From the NCBI GenBank assembly GCA_947175555.1, contig CAMWNK010000008.1, positions 1 through 43,704 on the forward strand: DNA of 43,704 nucleotides, in the 5' to 3' direction. This document shows positions 25,540 through 33,371 of this stretch, one piece after another. Both the position numbers and the translations under genes were made by a program. How positions within the stretch are numbered: position 1 is the stretch's first letter; the number at the start of each line of letters is the position of its first letter. Source of the DNA: an uncultured Clostridia bacterium. GTDB taxonomy: Bacteria; Bacillota; Clostridia; Christensenellales; UBA3700. The notes under the pieces are model-generated. The model made no database searches. It was not told the DNA's origin and saw nothing but the letters and a program-made list of their open reading frames with translations.

Positions 25540-25613
25540 ACGAACGCCGCTTCGTGGCGGCTCATTAATCGGCAATTACTTCATCGGGGCACGCCCTAAC
25601 AATCACTTACCGA

Positions 25614-25799
25614 TTAGTTGCAGCCGTTGCCGCAGCCACATCCGCAGCAGCTCAAAGCTACAAGGACGGGGATTATGTTACAGCCGCAGCAGCTGTTGCC
25701 GGTGTTACCGCAGCTATTATTACCGCAACCGCAGCAGCACATAAGTAAAAGGATGATCCACAGGCAGTCGCAACCGCCGCCGAAATCAAAATTATTCAT
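25614..25799 (-). CDS. 61-residue Cys/Gly-rich membrane-associated protein
   Basis: 15 of 61 residues are cysteine (positions 10, 12, 21-23, 25, 30, 37, 38, 40, 51, 52, 54, 56, 60), mostly in CCxC or CGC clusters with Gly and Asn, around two short hydrophobic stretches (LWIILLLM and IIPVLVAL). It resembles the small clostridial 'high-cysteine' proteins known from names such as 'chorion class high-cysteine protein'; their function is unknown. Metal binding or a spore-coat role are possibilities only. The ATG has GGAGG seven bases upstream, and a strong terminator follows, so it is a genuine gene despite low-complexity DNA. Confidence 0.8.
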   Translation of the reverse strand: MNNFDFGGGCDCLWIILLLMCCCGCGNNSCGNTGNSCCGCNIIPVLVALSCCGCGCGNGCN

Positions 25800-25881
25800 A
25801 TCAATTCCTCCGTTTAGATTAACGGCACGAGTCCGTTCTTACTTCACAATACGCAAAATGACGTAAAAGTGTTACCGACAT

Positions 25882-25911
25882 TTGACATAATCGGAATAAA
25901 CATAATATAAT
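25882..25911 (+). promoter_or_regulatory. glycyl-tRNA synthetase promoter
   Basis: Consensus TTGACA (25882-25887), 18-bp spacer and TATAAT (25906-25911). The leader is only about 25 nt, too short for a T-box riboswitch. Confidence 0.75.
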
Positions 25912-25940
25912 TAACTGAAATAAATATTATGGAGTAAATT

Positions 25941-27326
25941 ATGGCTGATTTAACTATGGATAAGCTCGTCGCTCTATGCAAAGGCAGAGGCTTTATCTTT
26001 TCGGGCAGCGAAATATACGGCGGTCTCGCCAATACTTGGGATTACGGTCCTCTGGGCGTAGAATTGAAGAATAATGTCAAAAAGGCTTGGTGGAAGAAGT
26101 TCGTGCAGGAAAATCCTTATAATACGGGAGTCGATTGCGCTATATTGATGAATCCCCAAGTGTGGGTTGCCAGCGGACACGTAGGCGGCTTCAGCGATCC
26201 TCTTATGGATTGCAAGGCATGCAAGGCAAGACACCGCGCCGATAACCTTATCGAAGACTATATGAAAAAGCATAGCTGCGAGGAGAATATCTCGGGCTGG
26301 GATAATAAAAAAATGGAAGATTACGTTATCTCCCACAAGATACCCTGCCCCGTATGCGGCAAGAGCGAGTTTACGGGAGTGAGGCAGTTCAATTTGATGT
26401 TCAAGACTTTCCAAGGCATTACCGAGGACAGTGCAAGCACCGTATATCTGCGTCCCGAGACGGCTCAAGGAATATTCGTCAATTTCAACAACGTTGCAAG
26501 AAGCACGCGCATGAAGGTACCCTTCGGAATAGCTCAGATAGGTAAATCCTTCCGTAACGAAATTACCCCCGGCAACTTCACATTCAGAACAAGAGAGTTC
26601 GAGCAGATGGAGCTTGAGTTCTTCTGCAAACCCGGGACCGACCTCGAGTGGTTTGAGTACTGGAAGAATTATTGCAGAGATTGGCTGCTCGGACTGGGAA
26701 TAAAGCAAGAAAGATTGAAACTGCGCGACCACGATCCCGAGGAGCTTGCATTCTACTCAAGAGCTACGACAGACTTTGAGTTCCTCTTCCCCTTCGGTTG
26801 GGGCGAGCTGTGGGGCGTAGCGGACAGGACCGACTACGACCTAAACGCACATATCAAGGCAAGCGGCAAGTCGCTTGACTATACGGATCCCGTAACAGGA
26901 GAAAAGTACGTACCTTACGTTATAGAGCCCTCTCTCGGCGCAGACCGCGTTGTACTTGCCTTCTTATGCAACGCTTACGAAGAGGAAGAAATCGACGGCG
27001 ATACACGCGTCGTACTCAAGCTGCACCATGCGCTTGCTCCTTATAAAGTAGCCGTACTCCCCTTGCAGAAAAAAGCTCTCGGAGAAAAGGCGGACGAGAT
27101 ATACCGCATGCTGAGCAAGCACTTCTCTACCACCTATGACGAAAGCGCGTCTATTGGTAAGAGATACCGTAGGCAAGACGAAATCGGCACGCCGTACTGC
27201 GTAACGGTAGACTTCGATACTCTTGACACCGATACCGTAACCGTAAGAGAACGCGACAGCATGGCTCAGGTGAGAATACCGATTGACTCGCTTGTAAATT
27301 ATCTGCAAGACAATCTGCAATATTAA
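25941..27326 (+). CDS. glyQS: glycine--tRNA ligase, dimeric (alpha2) type
   Basis: Charges tRNA-Gly. 461 residues, normal for the single-chain bacterial/archaeal type. Class II motifs are clear: N-terminal [26 protein letters not shown] region, motif 2 [32 protein letters not shown], and motif 3 with [15 protein letters not shown]. The C-terminal anticodon-binding domain (from about residue 365, [11 protein letters not shown]) ends with a typical [19 protein letters not shown] lies before the ATG. It is monocistronic and not controlled by a T-box, since the leader is too short. Confidence 0.97.
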   Translation: MADLTMDKLVALCKGRGFIFSGSEIYGGLANTWDYGPLGVELKNNVKKAWWKKFVQENPYNTGVDCAILMNPQVWVASGHVGGFSDPLMDCKACKARHRADNLIEDYMKKHSCEENISGWDNKKMEDYVISHKIPCPVCGKSEFTGVRQFNLMFKTFQGITEDSASTVYLRPETAQGIFVNFNNVARSTRMKVPFGIAQIGKSFRNEITPGNFTFRTREFEQMELEFFCKPGTDLEWFEYWKNYCRDWLLGLGIKQERLKLRDHDPEELAFYSRATTDFEFLFPFGWGELWGVADRTDYDLNAHIKASGKSLDYTDPVTGEKYVPYVIEPSLGADRVVLAFLCNAYEEEEIDGDTRVVLKLHHALAPYKVAVLPLQKKALGEKADEIYRMLSKHFSTTYDESASIGKRYRRQDEIGTPYCVTVDFDTLDTDTVTVRERDSMAQVRIPIDSLVNYLQDNLQY

Positions 27327-27346
27327 TTATACCTTATTAATAATAT

Positions 27347-27374
27347 AAGCGGCGCGATAACTATCGCGCCGCTT
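27347..27374. terminator. terminator hairpin between glyQS and potD, probably bidirectional
   Basis: 12-bp stem (27347-27358 with 27363-27374) with a 4-nt loop, T-rich on both sides, between two convergent genes. The T-runs are broken, so efficiency is uncertain. Confidence 0.7.
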
Positions 27375-27409
27375 ATTGTATCTTGACTATATCGCTGATT
27401 GGTTATTTA

Positions 27410-28951
27410 CTACCACGCGCCCTTTATCGACGTCCACATTGCGATAAGGAGCTCATACGTCTCATCGTCGTAATCCCTCATTACGGCGCACCTCTCAAGC
27501 TGCTCTATAGAAGGATATTGCGTCTTGAATAAGTCGGCGACGCTATACCCACCGATATCTGTCTTGGGATTATAATATACGGCTGTATCGTCCGAGTAGA
27601 CAATATTGCCGTCCTCGTCTTCCTCGTATTCGCTCAAAAAGGCGGTGTAATCATCGGTATACACCAACAATTCCTGCCCGATATCGCCGAAGAAATAGGA
27701 CAAATCCACCACCTCGTAATCCTCGGCGTCGTCCTCCGAGGCAATCATGCCGTACTCACTCCAGTAGTCGATAATGTGAGGAGTAGCATTGACCGAGGTA
27801 TAGCCGATATATTCCATGTTGGAAATGCTGCTTGACGACATGCACATGAAATTGATAAACAGATTGGCGGCGTCGACATTCTTGGCATACTTGGGAATAC
27901 ACATGCAATCAAGCCATAAGTTGGAGCCTTCTGCAGGAAGATTGTATCCCAGCTCGACGCCCGATTCCTGCGCTAAGGCAATGGAGTACATCGCGTCTCC
28001 CGACCATTGCAAGAGGAAGTCCGTCCTGCCGTCTATGATGCTCTGCTTGCCCGTATCGGTCTCGTATTCGTGCAAAATATCCTTTTGCCTTTTAAGCATA
28101 CTGCCCACATCGGCAACAAAATCCTTATCGCCGTTGTTGAGTATATCGGATACGCCGAGTATACCGTACTTATCGACGTTATTATTATAGGTATACAGCG
28201 CGCCTGCGGCATAGGTATCCCTTATGCTGTCCTTCATGTCTATTCTGCCTCTAAAGGCGTTATCCCACAGTACGCTCCAACCCGCGTCGAGTAGCTGCTC
28301 GAGATTATCGCCAGTATAGCCTCTTGACTTAAGAGTAGTAAAATTGTACACTATGCCGAGCGTGCCCCACATATAGGGCGCGGAATATACGCCATCCTTG
28401 TCAAACGTAAAGAAAGCATCGTCGCTACTGTCCTTGAACATATCCGCAACGCAGCCGCCTTGAGATACCGACTTGCGGTAGTCGGCAAACTCTGTTTCGT
28501 CGTCAAAGTAGATTTCGTATCCCATTCTCTCGCGCCACTCTTCGTAATAGCCCTCTATCCACTCCGAATACACGTCGCTGTCTTTTATCAGCGAAGTAAG
28601 CTGCTCCGTCGTGTATAGCGGCTGCAATAAATCCAGCCTTATCATCTTCTCGACCATATAGTCGGAAGGCACGACGATATCGTAATCGGACTTCTTGCCC
28701 GCTATCTTGTTGAGCATACTCTCATTGGTAGGGAAAGTCATATACTCAACCTTTATGCTCTCGCCGGTAACCGCCTTATAATACTGCTCGAAGTCGCTCA
28801 AGAGCTCTGGATCGATATACTCGTCTACGTTATAAATCTTGAGCACTTTATCTCGCGGCGAATATGCTAAAGCTATCGGCAAAATAATGAGCACGCACAA
28901 TGCGATAGTGATAATTGCGGCAATGATTTTCTTTATCTTAACTGCTTTCAT
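27410..28951 (-). CDS. potD: spermidine/putrescine ABC transporter substrate-binding protein
   Basis: Extracellular polyamine-binding component. 513 residues, longer than the roughly 350 of Escherichia coli PotD. The N-terminus (residues 9-30) is hydrophobic without a lipobox, so it is probably anchored as a signal-anchor rather than by lipid. PotD-like parts are visible: LKIYNVDEYIDPELLSDFE, SDYDIVVPSDYMVEKM, MWGTLGIVYN and the binding-site DFLLQWSGDAMYSI and DAANLFINFM. Several insertions are acidic and Tyr-rich. Last gene of the XRE-potABCD operon; it overlaps potC by 4 nt (ATGA). Confidence 0.9.
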   Translation of the reverse strand: MKAVKIKKIIAAIITIALCVLIILPIALAYSPRDKVLKIYNVDEYIDPELLSDFEQYYKAVTGESIKVEYMTFPTNESMLNKIAGKKSDYDIVVPSDYMVEKMIRLDLLQPLYTTEQLTSLIKDSDVYSEWIEGYYEEWRERMGYEIYFDDETEFADYRKSVSQGGCVADMFKDSSDDAFFTFDKDGVYSAPYMWGTLGIVYNFTTLKSRGYTGDNLEQLLDAGWSVLWDNAFRGRIDMKDSIRDTYAAGALYTYNNNVDKYGILGVSDILNNGDKDFVADVGSMLKRQKDILHEYETDTGKQSIIDGRTDFLLQWSGDAMYSIALAQESGVELGYNLPAEGSNLWLDCMCIPKYAKNVDAANLFINFMCMSSSSISNMEYIGYTSVNATPHIIDYWSEYGMIASEDDAEDYEVVDLSYFFGDIGQELLVYTDDYTAFLSEYEEDEDGNIVYSDDTAVYYNPKTDIGGYSVADLFKTQYPSIEQLERCAVMRDYDDETYELLIAMWTSIKGAW

Positions 28952-29787
28952 TTATTCACCGCCTTACTCGTATCTTTGCTCTTCTGATTGGCTTTAGTAA
29001 TGCCGAGCATAATGAGCAGAATGACTATAAATATGATAGCCGACAATGCTCTCATCTCTATAGGCAGGGGCTTCTTTCCGCTTGCCTTGGAATATATCAA
29101 CGTGGACAAGGTATAGAAGCCGTCTATTGTGAAATTGGTAATGACGAAATCGTCCACCGATAGCGTTACGCTCATCATAAAGCCCATCACAATACCCGGC
29201 ATAATATCGGGTATTACGACTTTACGCAGTGCCTGCCACGGCGTGCAGCCCAAATCGAGCGCAGCCTCGTAAATCTTATTATCGGTCTGCCTGATACGGG
29301 GCAAGACGTTGAGCACCACGTAAGGCGTACAGAACGCAACGTGGGCAAATATCACCGCGACCATCTCCACGTTGCCCTGCATAGGTATAAGCGTCTTGAA
29401 CAGTCCGAATAAAAGCATCAATCCGATTGCGCTGACAATCTCGGAGTTGACCATAGGTATCTGATTGACTGCGGAATATGCCGCCTTGACTCTCTTATTG
29501 CGCAGACTGTTGATGCCTATAGCTGCAAGCGTGCCCAATATGGTAGAAATAGCCGACGCAATCAACGCTATAAACAACGTATTGCACAAGGCAGAAAAGA
29601 TTTCTCCGCTCGACGCGCCCGCAAACAGCTCCTTATACGCATCCAGCGAAAAGCCGCTCCAGTTGGATATAGACGTCGTATTGGTAAATGAGAATACGAT
29701 AAGCCATATTATGGGCAGATACAGTATCGCAATCACCAGTCCGAGAAATACGGACGCAATAATTTTCTTTTTATTATACTTTACCAT
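28948..29787 (-). CDS. potC: spermidine/putrescine ABC transporter permease
   Basis: Second permease of the PotABCD importer. 279 residues with six hydrophobic segments and the ABC-permease EAA loop EAALDLGCTPWQALRKVVIPDIMPG (split around residues 175-200), plus the family's LSVDDFVITNF near 215. GGGAGG precedes the ATG. It overlaps potB by 7 nt and potD by 4 nt. Preceding residues NSEIVSAIGLMLL match the PotC group. Confidence 0.94.
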   Translation of the reverse strand: MVKYNKKKIIASVFLGLVIAILYLPIIWLIVFSFTNTTSISNWSGFSLDAYKELFAGASSGEIFSALCNTLFIALIASAISTILGTLAAIGINSLRNKRVKAAYSAVNQIPMVNSEIVSAIGLMLLFGLFKTLIPMQGNVEMVAVIFAHVAFCTPYVVLNVLPRIRQTDNKIYEAALDLGCTPWQALRKVVIPDIMPGIVMGFMMSVTLSVDDFVITNFTIDGFYTLSTLIYSKASGKKPLPIEMRALSAIIFIVILLIMLGITKANQKSKDTSKAVNK

Positions 29788-30590
29788 AATCCGCCTCCCA
29801 TTGTGGAGCTGTCCTTATCGTACTTATTGACAATAAGCATAGATATGCCCACTATCAATACTATCACCAGCGATATCGCCGCAGCCACGTTATAATTCAT
29901 GTACTCTACTTGAAGGTCGATATAGTCGCCTATAAGTGATATCTTGCTGCCGCTGAGCAGCTTGGAGATAGCAAAGGTAGTTATCGTAGGCGTAAACACC
30001 ATCGTAATACCGCTCAATACTCCCGGCACGGATAGAGGAAAGATTACCTTCCTAAACGTAACCAATGCGTTGGCGCCGAGGTCGGCTGCCCCTTCCACAA
30101 GCGAGTAATCTATCTTGCTAATCGTAGTGTATATAGGCATTATCATAAACGGAAGATAGTTGTAGACCATGCCGAATATTACCGTACCCATGCCCATCTC
30201 TATGCCGATGAACTCAAACATAGCCTTGGTCGCAAGCGTACGCAATAAAAAGTTTACCCACATAGGTATCATGAACAGCATCACTATAGTAGGACCGAAT
30301 CTCAACTTTTTATCCGCGAGCAGATACGCCACGGGATAGCCGATGACAAGACATATAAGCGTAGTGATAAGTCCTATGAGCAGCGAGCGACCGAGCATGG
30401 CAAGATTATCGCTTTTGAATACGGAAGCGAAGTTGGAGAAGGTGAACTCAAACGACAGTCCGCCCGTGCCGTCCTTGACCGAAAAAGCATACATCAGCAG
30501 TATAATGAGCGGCATGACTATAAACACAAACATGAATATGCCGTAAGGCAGACACAGATATTTGCGCGTAAACGTCTTAAACTTCTTCAT
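29781..30590 (-). CDS. potB: spermidine/putrescine ABC transporter permease
   Basis: First permease of the importer. 269 residues, six hydrophobic segments, EAA loop EGAADLGANALVTFRKVIF near residues 170-190, and the PotB-type MIPMWVNFLLRTLATKA near 110. AAAGGAG lies before the ATG, inside the end of potA (14-nt overlap). Confidence 0.94.
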   Translation of the reverse strand: MKKFKTFTRKYLCLPYGIFMFVFIVMPLIILLMYAFSVKDGTGGLSFEFTFSNFASVFKSDNLAMLGRSLLIGLITTLICLVIGYPVAYLLADKKLRFGPTIVMLFMIPMWVNFLLRTLATKAMFEFIGIEMGMGTVIFGMVYNYLPFMIMPIYTTISKIDYSLVEGAADLGANALVTFRKVIFPLSVPGVLSGITMVFTPTITTFAISKLLSGSKISLIGDYIDLQVEYMNYNVAAAISLVIVLIVGISMLIVNKYDKDSSTMGGGLW

Positions 30591-32214
30591 TCTCGCTCCT
30601 TTGCGCTATAAAGTCCTTAGGGGCAATCTTCACGCCTATCCTGTCTCCTTTATCCCACAGATATTCCGTATCCGCAAGTATTACGTCTCCCACGTCGGTC
30701 ATAATGGATACCACGTAGCTCTTGCCGTTGTAAATCATTGATTCTATATTGCCCGCAAGAGGAGCATTGTTCTCGTCGTCCTCTATCTCTATCTTGTCGA
30801 AGTCTACTCTCACGTCGATTTCTCTGCCCTTGAGACTTATGACTTCGCCGTCCAACGTCGCCTCCTCGCTGTCCGTGTCGTAGCTAAGTCCCTCTATCAA
30901 CGACGACGGATTGCACTCGAAGTCAGCCCCGCATATCTGTATAGTATTGTTGGATGCAAATACCGCCTTAAAGGAGTTGAACTCCTTCTCTTTTCTCATG
31001 ATATGTATATCGTCAGGGGCGACGCTTAAGCCTACTGTGCTGCCGATCGGATACTCGTCCACGTTGTGGATAATAAGGGTATAACCGTTGCTGAGGCACT
31101 CCATTTCGTAATGCACGCCCCTGAACAGACTGGATGTTATCACGCCCGTGATTTGCGCGCCCTCCGCGTCGGAAGAGACGAGCCAGTCCTCGGGACGTAT
31201 GACAACGTCTACGTTTTGATTGGGGGCAAAGCCCTTGTCCACACACTCGAAGGTATGGGAGATAAAGCTGACGCTGTAATCCTCGAGCATGACGCCGTTG
31301 AGTATGTTGGATTCTCCGATAAAGTCGGCGACGTATGAATTGATCGGCTCGTTGTATATATCGATAGGGCTGCCTACCTGCAATATCTTGCCGTCGCGCA
31401 TGACCACTACGGAATCGCTCATCGTGAGAGCCTCCTCCTGATCGTGAGTAACGTATATAAAAGTTATGCCGAGATTGCGATGCATCTCTTTAAGCTCAAG
31501 CTGCATCTCCTGCCTCATCTTAAGGTCAAGCGCGCCAAGCGGCTCGTCAAGCAACAATACCTGCGGCTCGTTGACTATTGCTCTTGCGATAGCTACGCGC
31601 TGCTGCTGACCGCCCGAGAGCGAATTGACGTCTCTGTTCTCGTAATCGGTAAGACCGACTATCTTAAGCGCGCGCTTTACCTTGTCGGTAATATACTTAT
31701 CATACAGCCATACCTTGCGCTTCTTGCTGCGTCCCTTTTTATCGACGTATTCTTCAATCTTATATTGATTTTTGAACTTAACCGTCTTGACTTTTTCATT
31801 GCCCTTCCTATCGGTATAGGCTTGCTCGACAAGCATATCGCTGAGCTTGATTTTCTTAAGATAAGCTACGCCCTTTCTATCTACGGCCTCTACCTCTACA
31901 GTCTTAAGCCTCAGTCCGAATGCGATATTTTCAAATACGTTGAGATGAGGGAAAAGCGCGTACTTCTGGAATACGGTATTGACGGCTCTTTTGTGCGGAG
32001 GAAGTCCCGCCATATCGCTGCCGTTGAATAATACCTCGCCTTCGGAAGGATAATCCAATCCCGCAATCATGCGCAAAGTAGTCGTCTTGCCGCAACCGCT
32101 CGGTCCGAGCAAAGTAACGAAATCGCCCTTTTTGATAGCTAAATTGATTTTGTCGACGACAACCTTATCGCCAAACTTTTTAGTAAGATTCTTAAGCTCT
32201 ATAATTGAATTCAT
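30577..32214 (-). CDS. potA: spermidine/putrescine ABC transporter ATPase with a large insertion
   Basis: ATPase of the polyamine importer. 545 residues, far longer than the usual roughly 370. Walker A GPSGCGKTT (38-46), Q-loop VFQKYALFPH (81-90), signature LSGGQQQR (199-206), Walker B VLLLDEPLGALD (219-230) and the H-loop THDQEEA are intact. Residues about 105-178, between Q-loop and signature, hold a Lys/Arg-rich insertion not found in standard PotA. The C-terminal part is long and looks like tandem TOBE-type beta domains (residues about 300-540). The ATG at 32214 has GGAGAG upstream, 14 bp after the regulator gene. An earlier in-frame start would overlap that gene. Confidence 0.93.
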   Translation of the reverse strand: MNSIIELKNLTKKFGDKVVVDKINLAIKKGDFVTLLGPSGCGKTTTLRMIAGLDYPSEGEVLFNGSDMAGLPPHKRAVNTVFQKYALFPHLNVFENIAFGLRLKTVEVEAVDRKGVAYLKKIKLSDMLVEQAYTDRKGNEKVKTVKFKNQYKIEEYVDKKGRSKKRKVWLYDKYITDKVKRALKIVGLTDYENRDVNSLSGGQQQRVAIARAIVNEPQVLLLDEPLGALDLKMRQEMQLELKEMHRNLGITFIYVTHDQEEALTMSDSVVVMRDGKILQVGSPIDIYNEPINSYVADFIGESNILNGVMLEDYSVSFISHTFECVDKGFAPNQNVDVVIRPEDWLVSSDAEGAQITGVITSSLFRGVHYEMECLSNGYTLIIHNVDEYPIGSTVGLSVAPDDIHIMRKEKEFNSFKAVFASNNTIQICGADFECNPSSLIEGLSYDTDSEEATLDGEVISLKGREIDVRVDFDKIEIEDDENNAPLAGNIESMIYNGKSYVVSIMTDVGDVILADTEYLWDKGDRIGVKIAPKDFIAQRSENEEV

Positions 32215-32228
32215 TTTGCTCTCCGATA

Positions 32229-32762
32229 TTAGAATGTGGGAGGCGCAGATACCCACAGCACTTTAGCCGTGGTCTTGCCCTCGTTGGTCAGATAATGTAT
32301 CTTGGATGCGGTAAAGTAAAAGCTGCTGCCCTTGCTTACGTCATATATCTTTTTACCCAAATGCAGCCTTACCTCGCCCGCTAATACGTATCCGAATTCC
32401 TCGCCTTCGTGTGGCATATCCTGCATAGTAGCAACCCCCGGCTTCAACTCGGTAAGTATAGGCTCCATCTCATTCTTTTGCGAATTGGGTACAAGCCACA
32501 CTATAGTCTGCCCCGAATTTTTCTTGACGAAATAATCCCCTGAGGAGAAGACAACCTGCTCTTCGACCTCTTCGCTGAAAAACTGCTGAAGGTCGCTCCC
32601 AAGCGCCGCCAGAATATCCGTAAGCGACGCAATCGACGGAGACGTAACATCGTTTTCAAGTTGCGAAATATAACCTTTTGTAAGCTCGCACCTGTCCGCG
32701 AGCTCCTCTTGCGTGAGACCGCATCTGTATCGCAACAACTTTATTTTCTCGCCTATATCCAT
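32229..32762 (-). CDS. XRE-family regulator with C-terminal cupin domain
   Basis: 177 residues: an N-terminal helix-turn-helix (residues 6-60, GLTQEELADRCELTKGYISQLEN) and a C-terminal cupin_2 domain (about 105-175, MPHEGEEFGYVLAGEVRLHLG). This layout is that of PuuR-like regulators that sense polyamines or related small molecules. It is the first gene of the pot operon, so autoregulation together with the transporter is the natural reading. AGAGGT precedes the ATG. The large inverted repeat at 32775-32843 is a candidate binding site. Confidence 0.92.
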   Translation of the reverse strand: MDIGEKIKLLRYRCGLTQEELADRCELTKGYISQLENDVTSPSIASLTDILAALGSDLQQFFSEEVEEQVVFSSGDYFVKKNSGQTIVWLVPNSQKNEMEPILTELKPGVATMQDMPHEGEEFGYVLAGEVRLHLGKKIYDVSKGSSFYFTASKIHYLTNEGKTTAKVLWVSAPPTF

Positions 32763-32774
32763 ACTTGACCTCTT

Positions 32775-32843
32775 GTTTACCTATACTAATCCCGACTGAT
32801 ATTAGTTTGATTATAATAAACAGTCAGTTTAGTAATAGTAAAC
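32775..32843. promoter_or_regulatory. candidate operator: imperfect inverted repeat at the pot operon start
   Basis: Outer arms 32775-32789 (GTTTACCTATACTAA) and 32829-32843 (its complement reads GTTTACTATTACTAA) match at 12 of 15 positions, about 39 bp apart. Inner arms GACTGATATTAGTTT (32794-32808) and the complement of 32818-32830 are also related. The right arm spans the predicted transcription start. Binding by the XRE-cupin protein is inference. Confidence 0.5.
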
Positions 32844-32845
32844 AA

Positions 32846-32874
32846 ATTATATTATCAGCGTTATCTGCTGTCAA
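32846..32874 (-). promoter_or_regulatory. consensus promoter of the XRE-potABCD operon
   Basis: Perfect TTGACA (32874-32869), 17-bp spacer and perfect TATAAT (32851-32846). Such a strong promoter usually needs a repressor, which fits the adjacent repeat and regulator gene. Confidence 0.85.
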
Positions 32875-32880
32875 GCATTT

Positions 32881-33328
32881 AGATACATATTTTTACATTA
32901 ATTCTTAATATAAGAAATATTGCGCGTTATCGCCGCAAAAACAGAAAATTTCTGTCCTAAATATTATTAATTAAGCTACTATACTATATTGTAAGTGTTA
33001 TTATTAGTTATAAAGCTACTCTGCTGATTTACGCATATGCGAGCCAATCAATGCCTGTATAAATATATTGAGACGTCTTAATATACTACTCAGTCCATGG
33101 GTTGACGCGCAAGAGTGTGCCTGTGTATCGCCCTATCCGTCTATCCTCACGATTTTTCCATCATAACGCGTGCCTTAAACATATTGACGCATATCTTTAT
33201 CAAGGCAAACGAACAACCCCGATTGTATTACCTAATACGCAAGCGAATTTAACAAAGCCATAGGCGAAGGCAGACTACATAAAGTGTATCTAAGAATTGA
33301 ATTTACATATATACTGATTATATAAAAT
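32881..33328. other. gene-free, AT-rich region
   Basis: No ORF with a ribosome-binding site and no tRNA or clear structured RNA. It contains scattered A/T runs only. It separates the pot promoter from the terminator of the GLUG lipoprotein gene. Confidence 0.55.
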
Positions 33329-33351
33329 AAGGCGCGGACTGACCGCGCCTT
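33321..33351 (-). terminator. terminator of the GLUG lipoprotein gene
   Basis: 9-bp GC-rich stem (33351-33343 with 33337-33329), ACTGA loop in plus-strand reading, followed on the minus strand by TTATTTTATA. Confidence 0.8.
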
Positions 33352-33371
33352 GACTATTAACGATTATTCGT

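Noticed and set aside
25440..25565. Longer form of the 86-residue membrane protein
   Set aside because: The extension runs through the terminator of the upstream gene and the promoter at 25446-25474.
25614..25760. CRISPR-like or tandem repeat
   Set aside because: The repeated GCAGCA/CCGCAG units are codons of the Cys/Gly-rich protein, without regular spacers.
25912..25940. T-box riboswitch before glycyl-tRNA synthetase
   Set aside because: The promoter is so close that the leader is only about 25 nt.
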